From: Eustoma russellianum
Taxonomy: Eukaryota > Streptophyta > Magnoliopsida > Gentianales > Gentianaceae
DNA length: 64,000 bases
Direction: 5' to 3'
NCBI GenBank assembly: GCA_036186865.1
Contig: AP025055.1
Location: 26,543,909 to 26,607,908, forward strand
Part shown: piece by piece, positions 20,375-31,600 of the stretch
Layout: each line of letters opens with the position of its first letter
Numbering within the stretch: position 1 is the stretch's first letter
Position numbers and translations under genes: made by a program
The notes under the pieces: model-generated
Told to the model about the DNA's origin: nothing
The model's database searches: none
What the model saw: only the letters and a program-made list of their open reading frames with translations

Positions 20375-22946
20375 TCATTTCCCTTCTGCTTTCATTCTCT
20401 TCAGTATCTCGAATGCTGTGTTGAATATGCCGTTAGTATACTGGTTGCAGACGAAGCACTTCTTATTTTTCGCATGATGCTGTAAACCAAAGAAGGCAAA
20501 GCAAACATCAGATGTCGCCATACCCACCTTATTTTCATAACAAGGAATAATTAACTAACTTAAAACAAGGAGGCTAAGCATAAACTTGAATGGTATCGTA
20601 AAATGCACCAATATGAAAGCAGACGTTGCAAGCGATAACATAATTTCAGTTAATAGCAAAATCAACCTAAGCAAGAGTAATGTCATAAATTCAAAAAACC
20701 AACCAAGCTTATTAACCAAAGGACTAGCCAAACTTTGAACGGAATCAAGAACAATATTATAGCTTCAACAGACACTTCCCATCGATTCTTAACAGCCACA
20801 CCTTTTATTACCAGTAGCAGGACTCCTTTTGAGAATAAAACCCTTTATCCCTATCCTTGTGAATTTGACAGTACCATCATATTTCCTCCACTTGTATTAG
20901 GCTTATTTATTTTGTTTGCTAGTTCTATAGGAATTCCACTGAAAGAAGGGGAGTGGATACTGATATATCATCTAAATGGCCACACACAGACACACAAATC
21001 GGGTGCTAGACCATATAAAAGATATAACTAGCCTCATGGATCACATTCTGGAACATTTGGATACAAACAATATTCGTACAACATTAACCATTTAAACAAG
21101 GACAGATAACTCAACTTCAGGGTAAAGCTACTTCATTGAGTTAACCCCTTTTCTTGAGGAAACATCTATAGACAAAACCCAAGTAGTTTCAGAATGAGAT
21201 TTGGAACACTATAAATAATTGCAAACGGGGCTGGAACATAAGACCCTCAACCTATCCCATAGGTCATAAATGACTAAGATAAAAAAATTTCCAGCTGTCA
21301 AAGTTTAATTTCACGCAAACAAATTAATTTAAAAAAATTAAATTTGTAAAGCCAGGAGAAACAGAAAGTTAAGATAAGCTAAGATAAAAAGTAAAAAATA
21401 AAAAGGTGATCAGCAGAAAAGGATATGCTTTTACCTTCAATGCACAATGTTCACAGAAATAATGCTTGCACTTGGTCATAACAGGATCCACGAAAGGTTG
21501 ACGGCATATGAAGCAAGCGAAAGGCAATGAATCATCCTCATCTTCTTCATCCCTCTCAGGAGTCTCTCCATCCTCATCGTCAGCCTTCAAAGCCAAATTC
21601 CTCTTTCTCAGCTTTTCTGCTTCTTCCCAATCCTTTTCGATTTGCCATCCCGATTTGTAATCTCCACGATCATGCATGAATTTGCAGGAATCTCCATAGC
21701 CACAATAACCAGTCTCCTTATAATCTTTACAAATATCTGGCTGATAATCAAATCTTGCTGACACTCTAATGTGTGCAGAAGCCCGCAGAGGCCCATGAGA
21801 TCCTCCAGCCTTTTCACTAGCAACAGTTTGCTCTCTTCGGAATCCTGCCTTGTAATCTGTATAGCCATGTATCCCTCTGTATAGCTTTTCGTCACCAGCA
21901 CTTGTATTTTTTCCTTTCAGGGCTTCTTCTGCTTGCTGGAGAACTCTCTCCCTGATTGCCCTCGCATCTTTCGAGAACTCAGTCTCAGTTTCTAATGTAG
22001 CAGTTGCTTTATTGTCATTCTGAACCTGGATTTCTTTGGAAGACTCAAACTGAAAGATGGGATTTGAGTCTAGAGATTGCTTAGAGGATCCAGTGGAGAA
22101 AGAAAGTTTGTTATCAGCCGGAGTTGCCTTCTTCTTATTCCGTACCATGGAGCTTCCCTGTGAGCCCTCATCGTCATTTTCCTCGTGTTCCACGGAGGGT
22201 CGTTTTCTAATGTTTTTTCCTTTGGATGACATTTTGAAGAAATTGCATACTGTTTCAGAAGCGACGAACAAGAGAAAATACTCATTTTAGATGAAGCAAT
22301 ATAAACAAGTGACATGAGGTAGAAAACTTTGCAAAAACAATCAGAAAGTTTTTGCATATAGATGAATATGCCTCAGAAAAAATGCTTATAGAAAAAGCGT
22401 AAAGGCCTCCCACGAGTAGTACGCTTATGGAATAGCCCAGAAGTTAATTATGTATCCCGTCTCCGCTAGACAAGTTAATTCTCTGGCAAATCCATAAGGT
22501 AGTTTGCAATCCTTTCAAGACTAAACCTTGATAATTAAACTACAAGACAGCAGGAACTTCAGACATCATTCACAATATTCGAACAATGACAATTATCAAA
22601 TTGATGAAAAATTGAACATAACAACCATCTGTTTTGCTTCTGAAAATAAGAACCGCAAAACCCCAAGAAAAATAACACAAAAGCAACGTATTATCCTAGT
22701 TTTGTACATTTCTTCCCTGAATCCTTACTAGGAAGGTAACCAAAATTATGTATATGTCCTTGTGGCATCTGATTCAATTGAAATACGCTTATCAAACCCC
22801 TACGATCTATTAACATGTAGCATAAGATACTATAATTGAAGAAAGCTAACAATTAATTCGATATAAGTTCACAAAAACAAATGAAGAGTAGAATAACCAA
22901 AACCTTCTCTTTGTGGTTGCTCTGGCGGCTCGCTAGAATCTCCCAT
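20375..22946 (-). CDS. RNF113/CWC24-type CCCH-RING protein, three exons
   Basis: Proposed exons 22946-22904, 22249-21435 and 20479-20375, all GT/AG and in phase, give 320 residues. Exon 1 encodes MGDSSEPPEQPQRE; exon 2 starts VCNFF, which aligns with the VC(T/S)F start of RNF113 proteins, so this start was preferred to the internal Met at 22232. A CCCH finger (C188, C197, C203, H207) lies in CKDYKETGYCGYGDSCKFMH, and a RING finger spans C260 to C297 across the last intron. RNF113A/Cwc24 proteins associate with the spliceosome at the catalytic stage; the plant C3H1-like protein is expected to act in pre-mRNA splicing in the nucleus, possibly with ubiquitin-ligase activity. The protein stops soon after the RING (KRMKAEGK), where a copia element begins, so its original tail has probably been lost. 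Confidence 0.92.
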
Positions 22947-23530
22947 TGACGTATGCTAAACAAAATGAGAACCAGAATTATTGACCTAACAATCCGCCGT
23001 TGGTGGCTGCAGGTGGCGTATTTAGAAAGCTGGTCCTTTTACCACTGCACAAGGACATCAATCAGGTATATGTCACTGCTGAGATAGGGGGAAAAAACAA
23101 AAACCAAACAACAACACTCAATCCTTTTCTCACTATGTGTGGTCGTCTATATGGATCAATCATTTCTCTTACACTTTATGTATTTATTTATCTATTTTTT
23201 GTTTTGTTTTGTTTTTTTGTTTGTTTTTGAGCCGTAGCCTAAATACTACCATTCTTGTGTCTCTTAATACCTAATGCATGATATGTGCCTTTAGAATACG
23301 CATTTTTCAAATCTATCATATCGCATCGACCGTAATTCAGGCCTAAATATCTAAACTTCCCATTTAAATCTTATAGCATCTACATGGCATCGACTGCATG
23401 AATTAACTACCTCCACTGTGTTCTATCACTGACCACTTGCTCTCCAATTGCCATATAAATCATACCGAAGAGTAAGGGTTAAGAAATAACACTTGGGCGA
23501 ATTGCTTTTTTTCATTTTGTTTCCGTTTCC
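22947..23530. other. Upstream region of the RNF113-like gene
   Basis: By position this holds the promoter on the minus strand. DNA from about 23230 to 23480 reads like the degraded 3' end of a LINE, but no motif is clear enough to claim. A TTTTGTTTTGTTTTG repeat lies near 23200. Confidence 0.35.
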
Positions 23531-23705
23531 AATGGAGTCAAAGACACACTCTTCCTTGACTTTGTTATATGATAGAATAAAATAAAATAACTCACTAAAT
23601 TAGCTACGCTTCTTATATTGTGAAGTAGCAGTTGATCGACAAAGCTTGACGCAATTTTCATTATGGGTCATCGGAAAACAACCTCTGTGCGTTTCTAACA
23701 CATGA
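23531..23705 (-). repeat. Dispersed short repeat, copy 3
   Basis: The reverse complement reads CATGTGTTAGAAACGCAC, then TGACCCATAATGAAAATTGC, and matches 14548-14748 over about 175 bp. It lacks the GGTCGGATG 5' part seen in copies 1 and 2. Confidence 0.7.
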
Positions 23706-24153
23706 GCTTCTTATATTGTTGTTATTGTTGTTGCTTTTTTTATTTTTCATTTCATTTGTTTGACTCTACACGAATTTATCGACATTTTCCATTCAATCTC
23801 TTTGTTCCTACAATTTATGTATATAGATATAGAAGGAATAAAATATAGCATAGTAGTAAAGTAGGAATAAATTGTGTTCTTAAAAAGAGAAAGGTTTCTT
23901 CCAAGTCACAACATAAGAGCCCTGCTACTAGATATAAAAAAAATGTATGCTATAACTATTTTCATTTGGATCTTTATTAATTTCTCCTCTCTTAATGGCT
24001 CACTTCCTTTAATTATTTTTGCTTTCTAATAGAGGCCTAGAAAGCCCGGATCATTTCATGCTAACACTACCATAATCCTTCCTCTTCCTAGTGTGAAGTC
24101 GTACCCTCCATGTCTTCTTTGGTCTCTCTTTCCTACGTTTAACATGCACCATA

Positions 24154-25518
24154 TGTTAGGTTATCAACGAGATCACTGCTATCAAAAACATGCCGCGGAA
24201 AAACTCGATCTCTGATTTCCTACCAATGATCCATGTTGTTCGTTTAATTCGATGAAACCGTAGATTCGAAATCAGCAGACAAAGGAGGTGCGATGATACG
24301 ATCACCCTTTGTCGGTATCCACACAAACGCTTCCGCTGGAATGCTAGCTCTCTAGAACGGCACGTCTGAAACTCGTTTTTCTCCAAAACCGAGATAGGGA
24401 TTTCTGTTTTTTCCTCTTGTAATCTCTGTACGAGAGAGAGCTCTATATACATATATATAGACCTTAAATCCGATTTTGAAATCGGATTGGTTAAGGCCAA
24501 TCAAAATCCATATCAGATATGGGTTCTGTCAGGATTGGATAAGACCATTCAGAATCCATATCAGATATGGATTCTCTGTTGTTATTATCCAATAATATAG
24601 AGATATATACAAGTATATTGTAAAAACCAATAATAATAATAATAATAATACTTAATACCTAATATTAATATTATTAATATCAACCCGTATGCATTCTTGT
24701 GTGTGACCCGATGGACCCATATTAATTGGCAATCGTTAAATCACTATTAAACCAACAGGTTGTAATTGGTCTCTAGCAAGGCATTACGACTGTCCAATTA
24801 ATATGAGTACAATCTAACTAGGCTAATAATAATACATGCATTAATCTCTTTGTCACACGATATCTAGTTTGAACATAAGCCATGGTTAGCGTCATACTTA
24901 TATTGTTCAAACGTATGATTACTCGATCTCCAAGTAGACTGATAAAACAACTGATATTGATCACACTATCAATTCATTTGAGCACGGCCATGCATTTCAC
25001 AGTCTCACTTATCGAGGGGCCCAAAAGATCTTTCTCTCAAAAGAGAGACAAATTCTATCTTGATTGTTCAATATCCTCTACATAATTTCGATCACATTCC
25101 ATCATGACCTTTATTATTATCCAGTTACAGCTAATGTTTGATCATGTCAAAATATAATAGTTCTTATGTCGGAAACTATGACAATCTCAAGTCTAAGAAT
25201 TAAAACATAACTACCATGTGATTTATTTATGACGCTAATCCATGTAATAATCTCATGATGAGTCTATTCAATACATTGTTCTTTAACAACTATCTATGAA
25301 ATTGATTTGTATCATCATACACATAATCATCTCATGATTATCAAATCAATACTCATACTGGTTATAAATTATTTTATCTCTATAACAATAATGAACCAGG
25401 GATATATATCATAATTATGTAACATACTAACCAACAATAATGATAATAAAACCTCTTTATTGATAATAAATGTATAACATAAATATCCAAATCGTGGTCT
25501 AGGGCACATACACTAACA
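24154..25518 (-). mobile_element. Solo LTR, copia-like family, copy A
   Basis: Starts TGTTAGG and ends CACTAACA (TG...CA on either strand) with a perfect 5-bp target duplication CCATA at 24149-24153 and 25519-25523. It matches 38797-40248 and the reverse complement of 46891-48299 over its full length. No internal retrotransposon sequence adjoins it. It is inserted in the 3' part of the RTE LINE. The minus strand carries a TATATATA-type box near 24440-24455. Confidence 0.93.
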
Positions 25519-26582
25519 CCATATTCATTGTCTCCCACCACATAACATGTGCATCTACAGGCCGTCTTTGCACATATACGCATCATCTTAACCTTGACTC
25601 TCTCGTTTTCTTATCTATAGGAGCCACCTTAATCTTTCTTCTTACATGTTCATTTCTTATTTTATCATTTTTTGTATTTCCACACATCCATCTTAACATT
25701 CTCATTTCCGCCATTCGCATTCTTTATTTATGCTCATAATTGACCACACAATACTCATAGCCGTATAACAATGCGGGTCTTACTGTTGTCTTGTAAAACT
25801 TTCCTTTAAGCTTTAAGGTACTTTTCTTCACAAAGAAGACGTGACGCACTTCTCCATTTTAACCATCCGGCTTGTGCCATGTGATCTACATCCTTGTCAA
25901 TTCTTCCGTCTTTCTATAATATAGATCCTAAATACTTAAAACTCTTCACTCAGGTGGATCTCTTGGTCTCCCAGTTTCACACAAGGTTTTAAGATCTTTT
26001 TTTGTTGCTAAAATTAAATTTCATATACTCTGTCTTTTTTCGACTTAATTTGAAGCCATTTTCTTCTAGCATCTCCTACAAATGTTACAGCTTGTAATTG
26101 ACTCCTTAACTAGACTCATATACCAACACAATGTCATATGCAAATAACATGTTCCATGGAACTCTGTTTTGAATGTGTCAAGTGAGCTCATCTATAACTA
26201 AAACAAATAAGTACGAGCTTAATGTGTCGAGTACAATTGCTTTACCATTTTTTATCATTTTCAATGCATCTTCTACTTTTGGTAATCGAATTCTCCTACT
26301 AAATGTTACATTTCTATCCTCTTCAGAGTTACATAACTAACCCAATACAAGTTTATATCATACCAATAAAAGTTTCTCAAAGTATCTTCTCCATATATAT
26401 TGTATTGTCGTTTTCTCTACTAGAATCTTGCTATCTTCGTCTTTAATGCATTTAACTTGAGTCAAATCTCTTGTTTTCTTTACTCTTGCCCTAGCAACTT
26501 TATACACATCTCTTTCACCTTCTTTCTTGTGCAACCGCTTATAAAAATATTCAAACGCATTTGATTTGGCTTCAGATGTTGA

Positions 26583-28802
26583 AAATTTGCATAGCCATTA
26601 TAATAGGTGGTACCACAAACAATTGCTCAATGTGCATTCAAACCATCAATTGGCAGAGCCTACTTCTAGGAAGCAATTCAAAATTCTATCAAAAGGGAGA
26701 CCATAACTATTGTTTTGGTCTCCGTCTTCTACTCTTACCTCTACTAAATTGCTTAACAGCCTTGGCACCAGTGCCCTCCGTCAAGTTGACCACTGTCTCA
26801 GGCTGTTGAATTTGTTCATTTACCTCAGACCCCCCCCCCAACATGAGACATAAGAGGATGGAAACCTTGTTTTTCAGTTTCCAATAATGAGAGTGTTTTT
26901 TCACGTTACCTCTTTGGTTATTCTTCTTTGTCTTGACTTCAACAACTTCAAAACCTTGTTTTCTTCCATTTCATCTCCACCTTTGTGTTCACTAAATTAC
27001 CTTTATGGTTCTTCTTTGCTGGCTTACCTCTAAAGGTAATAGCTACATTTGATAACACTTTCAATTGTTGGCTGTGATTTTCTTCCAGTCGTGTGTTCTG
27101 TGCTTTTCACTTTTTCTCAGTCATCTTTTATTATGCGTTTTTCTTACCTTCTTTCCCAACCTTATGTTCTTTAGCTTCAACATTAGAGAGAGCGTGTTCT
27201 TTCTTTGAGTTACCATCTGGAGTATAACCATCAAAATTGTTCTTCACATCATTAACCACTTGAAGGCTAGCGCCTTTGTCCTCAGAACAAGAATTTGTGA
27301 AGTCATCCTATTCCTTTTGTTTCTCAAAAATAGCTTCCCTCACTCACTAGAGAGTCAAATTTATTCTTTGAAATCACTTCTTGACCATGTTTATTTGCTA
27401 TTTTCTTAGAAGGAAGAACATTTTCTTTTGGTAAATTGTATTCTTTATGGTATGGGCAACCTCCCAATTCTGCTTCTTGCTAACCCTCTTTAATGCATTT
27501 AGTTGCTGTTTGTCTGTGAAGTCCATTCTGTGTTGATCTTCTTCTTCAATCATCAGCTAGCCATGACGATGAGTATATTTGACATCCTTGTGCCTTTTAG
27601 CTTTAGAGTCGATATGAAAGAGAATCTCATTAACCTGCCCTTTCTCGTTATCCTCTTTTTTGGATTGTTCTGTTTTTTGCATCTGGTTCGAACTTTGTAT
27701 CATCATGTGGTTGGCTGCGCTTTGCTGAAATTATTTTCTCATTTATTTCCTCAACTTCAAAAGAATGTCTAAATGTTTTACAGTTGGACCATTGAATTGT
27801 CATCCACTCGTAAATAATCTCTGGAATAACATATTCTCTGTATTCATTAGTGAACTTCACCTCGTAAGGAAGTTTTTTCCAGCTTTAATTTTGACGTAAA
27901 TTCTTACAGATGCAACTCGGGTCTGAGCCCTGATGACTCTGTCCATGAAAAGTGGTTTTCCACTGAGACCTCCAATCCTACCAGTGCTTGTTGAAATATT
28001 GGAGCCTCAGAGAAGGCAACCTCTCCCAAACAAGTACCACATTAAGTCTTAGCTTTTCAATTTTCTTATCCGGTGTCTAAGGCCACAAGAACAAGACCCT
28101 GCTGTCAAAGGACATTGGAGAAAGTTTCAGAATTTCATTCCTACAATCGTCAAATTGGAATATGAAGATAAAGAGATCTTCTAACATTTTTTGAGTTTCC
28201 AATCGCCCCTTACTATTTCATTTGACATGCAAATTTTTTGAGGCTTAAAAAGGCCTTGTTGCGCATTACTTGGCCAATGATCGAGGTCTCATTTTTGCTT
28301 TCTACCGCTAACTTCATTAGGAGGCAATGCAAAAGATTTTTCCTTTTCCAACATCGTAATTGAAAAGACGTAGAGTGGTTGTCTCTTTGACTTTGAAATC
28401 GGCTTTAAACAGGCTAGGCCAAGCCGATTTTGCATGTACTAAGCCTCGCATACTCAGATCGACTTTAAATTAAGAGAAAATATACATTTTCAGAAGAGAT
28501 GAGAGTATATTTTTGTTCGGCAGACACTTGTGGCGGCGCCAGAATGGTCGAATAGGGCTGAGGAAGCACCTCCGTGCCTAGATCGACTTGAGATCAAGTA
28601 AACCTACGCATTTCAGAAGAGTAGAGGGTAGCTTTGTTCGCTGATCGCACGTGGCGGCAGCCAAAGGGCTGGTGTGGGCTGAGGAAGCTCCGCCGACAGT
28701 GGTTTTCTTTCTGAGTGGTGGAGGGTGGATATGGAGGAGTGGGGTGGTGAAGTTACGGAATTTTTTTTAGAGAGAAAGGAGGGAAAGAAATTTAGAAAGA
28801 AA
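26583..28802 (-). mobile_element. L1-type LINE segment: 5'UTR plus ORF1 only
   Basis: Inserted in the RTE LINE between 9-bp direct repeats AGATGTTGA (26574-26582 and 28803-28811). On the minus strand it has a GC-richer 5' region with two diverged tandem units, then a decayed ORF1: VKFTNEYREYVIPEIIYEW and the knuckle-like CKTFRHS (27700-27860) match the DUF4283/zinc-knuckle ORF1 of plant L1 elements. No endonuclease or reverse transcriptase is present, and I see no poly(A) at the 26583 end. No terminal inverted repeats were found. Confidence 0.7.
28457..28700 (-). repeat. Diverged tandem 5'UTR monomers of the L1 segment
   Basis: Two units of about 125 bp share AGATCGACTT at their starts, TTTCAGAAGAG, TTTGTTCG, GTGGCGGC and GGGCTGAGGAAGC in the same order. 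They lie in the 5' untranslated part of the L1-type segment. Confidence 0.65.
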
Positions 28803-29717
28803 AGATGTTGACTACAAGCTGACTTTTCCTGTTTAGCTCATTTCTTAGCAAGCATATATTTCTCTCAATTTTCTTGATTCCTACAAAGTTGAAGTGTCTT
28901 ATAACTAGTTCTCTTGGCTTTTACTTTGTCATGCATTTCTTCTTTCCACTGCCAAAATTCTTTATTTACACGTGATCGACCTTTTGACTCGCCAAGTAAA
29001 TTTCTAGCTATTCTCTTTATCTTTACCACTACATCTTCTCACACTTGAATTTCTTAACACTTCGTGCTCTAATAATATTTTTCTAAAAATTTTTTGTTTA
29101 GCTTATTTCAAATTCCACCATTTTATCTTATGTTTTATAGGCCTTTGTTTTCTCAATCTTTGATTTCAGATACGGACAGCCAATACTACAAGACGGTGTT
29201 GCATCGTTAAACTTTCTCCTGACATCATCTTACAGCTCTTACAAACTCTTCTATCTCTCCTATGAGTCATGAAATAGTCTATCTGCTCCACTTTCGAACG
29301 TAATCAAATATGACTCTTTTTTGGAAAAATATGTATCATTATACGGCCATACGCTATTGAGAAATCTAAAATTTATCTTCCTTCAACGTTTCTGTTTCTA
29401 AAACCAAATCCATCATGTACCCCCATTGTCATCCTTATTCTCTTTACTTACATGTCCATTTAAATCTCCTCCTATAAAGATCTTTTCACCCATTGGAATT
29501 TCACGCACGTCTTCTAAATCTTCCAAAATTAAACCTTTATACCTTCTTCTAAACCCATTTGAAGGGTCTATACGCTAATAATATTGATTGTTTCTTTTCC
29601 AAGCACCAATTTATGGGTTATAATTCTCTCCTTTCCTAATAACACCTACTATTTTGTCTCTTAACGAGGCATCTGTAATAACCTCAGTCCATTTCTTGTC
29701 TTATTCTATCATGTGTA

Positions 29718-29909
29718 TTAGAGTTTAAATCCTGATTTGTCCAACATCCTACCTTTCTTACCTATCGACTTTGTCTGTTCCAAACATAAAATATTTACTT
29801 CTCTCCTTACCAAAGTGTCCACTATCTTCTTTGTCTTTTCCGTTAGAGTTTCAATGTTCCGTGTTCCTAGTTTAATACTCCTATCTAACATAGTATTTCT
29901 TCTCTTCAT
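29718..29909 (-). pseudogene. RTE LINE endonuclease N-terminal fragment
   Basis: Reads KLGTRNIETLTEKTKKIVDT and VNILCLEQTKSIGKKGR, corresponding to the start of the AP-endonuclease-like domain of RTE elements (consensus GTWN...LTGK, CLQETKW). The Trp of GTWN is Arg here, and the Gln-Glu order of the QETK motif is changed. Confidence 0.85.
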
Positions 29910-30060
29910 ATCTAACTTACGGACTAAGGACTCTTACATATTGTTCACTGCATCAGAGTTCTCTAGGAGATATAGCGGCTCTAACTCAATCTATGTCGCA
30001 TTTGGACTATATGACGGGGATCCTTGCATATTTAACACTACATCCAAGCCCCCCTGATGC

Positions 30061-30780
30061 AGCAGTCCTTAGCGAGACACCGCATTCAGAGCATATAGTT
30101 CATTTCATATGGGAACATCCTAGCATTAGCGTAATTTCTTGTTAATCCATAATTATGTTTAGTGACAAAGTTTTACGCTGACTGTAAACCTAACGCAACC
30201 ATTCTCCTTTATTGGGCTTGTGACCGGCAAGTCGAAAATGAAGCAAAATTACAAAACAAGAAAAAAAACTACGAAACAAATATGAAAAAAAACCCTAAAG
30301 TCCTAGATACAATGAGTTCTATGAAAAAACAGGATCCCAGCAAACAGATTATGACATGGATTCGGAGTAGACTCAAATAAGAAATTCCTAAAAAAAACAA
30401 AAACAGAGCGATCAGACTGGAAAATCAAAACTAAATTCTACTAAGTGAAAAATAAATAATCAAACCCAGCTATCCTCATCCCAACAAGAAAAACCATGTA
30501 ATAAAAACTCCAAGGTAACTAATTTACCTAATTTAACAGTGATCAAACCAAGAAATACAGAACCACCCTTCAGCACCCTATCCAGTCTGCTCCCCGACCA
30601 CCCCAAACATATCTTAGAGACCCCAAGTGAAAAAGAAAACCAACAAATTGGCAAAGAACACATACCTGGTCAGGGAGAGGACGATTGGAGGGGCTCGGCC
30701 GACGTGTTAGTTCAATTGTCCTGCTGATAGTTTCTGTTAGGTTTACCCACGACGGGCAAAGGAGAGAAGTTCGGATTTCG
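30061..30780. other. Intergenic; possible orphan 5' exon on the minus strand
   Basis: No coding gene is recognised. On the minus strand, GC-richer DNA at about 30667-30770 ends in CTGACCAG followed by GTATGTGT, a good splice donor, and looks like a plant 5' UTR exon. No matching downstream exon was found before the LINE remains. Confidence 0.3.
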
Positions 30781-31600
30781 GCAAATTTTGGGTCTTATTG
30801 GCTTGGGTTATCCAAAGTTTAATATAAGAAAAAGAATATAATATTATAAGAAGAAATAATTTAAGAAAAATAACAAAACCTCAAGAACGTGATATCCCCT
30901 TTAAGAAGAAAAACATGACAAACGTGATGTCACCTGACGAACATGGTGAAGTGTGCAGACAAACGAGAAAAGAAGAAAAAATGGAACACTTTTTTGTTGT
31001 GTTTTTTTGGTTGGTGTCATACCAACAAATGCAAAGTAGTCACTATATGTATAGTAAAATATGTGTTTATTCATCTTCGCTTGTTTATAAATAGGCATGT
31101 TTTAGTAGATTGAAGACACACCAAAAACCAAAGCAATAAGCATTTCAAGAGTTTCTTGAGAGAGAAGTGAGTGAAATAAAATAGAGATAGTAAAATATGT
31201 GTTTATTCGTCTTAGCTTGCCTATAAATAGGCATGTTTTAGTAAATGGAAGACACATCAAAAACCAAAGAAATAAGTATTTCAAGAGTTTCTTGAGAGAG
31301 AAGTGAGTGAAACAAAATAGAGAGAGGAAAAGAGAGTTAATTGTGAGATTATACCAATCCGATATAAGCAAATATTGAGTGTTTCAATTCCTTTGTATTT
31401 CTCAAGTTTAAGTCTAAACTTGAGTTGTCTCTTGTATTCACATTATTTCGAATAATGTAAGTTGTTCTCACTGCCTATGGTTTTTTCGTCCACAGAGAGA
31501 GGGTTTCCACGTAAATCTTGGTGTCATTATTTTATCTGGAATTTGTAGAATTGTGATAAATACACCGTGTACGTAATTTCTGTCTTATGAAGTCGGATTT
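30781..31600 (+). repeat. LTR-like leader with a 136-bp tandem duplication
   Basis: Units at 31051-31186 and 31187-31322 each contain TATAAATAGGCATGTTTTAG and TTTCAAGAGTTTCTTGAGAG. The order of TATA box, purine-rich leader and the later CCACGTAAATCTTGGTGTCA (about 31508) is that of copia LTRs of the Tnt1/Tto1 type. TG...CA ends and a primer-binding site were not found, so borders are estimates. Confidence 0.6.

Larger units (their letters stand above)
23990..29910 (-). mobile_element. RTE LINE, nested with two later insertions
   Basis: Minus-strand order: endonuclease start (29909-29718, GTRNIETLTEK and ILCLEQTKSIG), more endonuclease and linker to 28812, then after an insertion the linker KKEGERDVYKVARARVKKTRD (about 26450-26540), a reverse transcriptase with LSSYLFVLVIDELT and MLFAYDIVLV (about 26110-26215), and RKERPKKTW near 24120. 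The catalytic FADD reads FAYD and several stops are present, so it is dead. A solo LTR (24154-25518) and an L1 segment (26583-28802) split it. Ends are approximate. Confidence 0.85.

Noticed and set aside
20735..21031. 98-codon frame on the plus strand
   Set aside because: It lies in the last intron of the RNF113-like gene and shows no domain.
22233..22271. Met at 22271 or 22232 as the start of the RNF113-like protein
   Set aside because: The upstream exon 22946-22904 joins in phase and puts VCNFF in its expected place after a short acidic N-terminus.
26574..28811. MULE insertion in the RTE LINE, from the 9-bp duplication alone
   Set aside because: No terminal inverted repeats; content is L1 5' leader and ORF1, so a LINE origin is preferred, though transduplication is not excluded.
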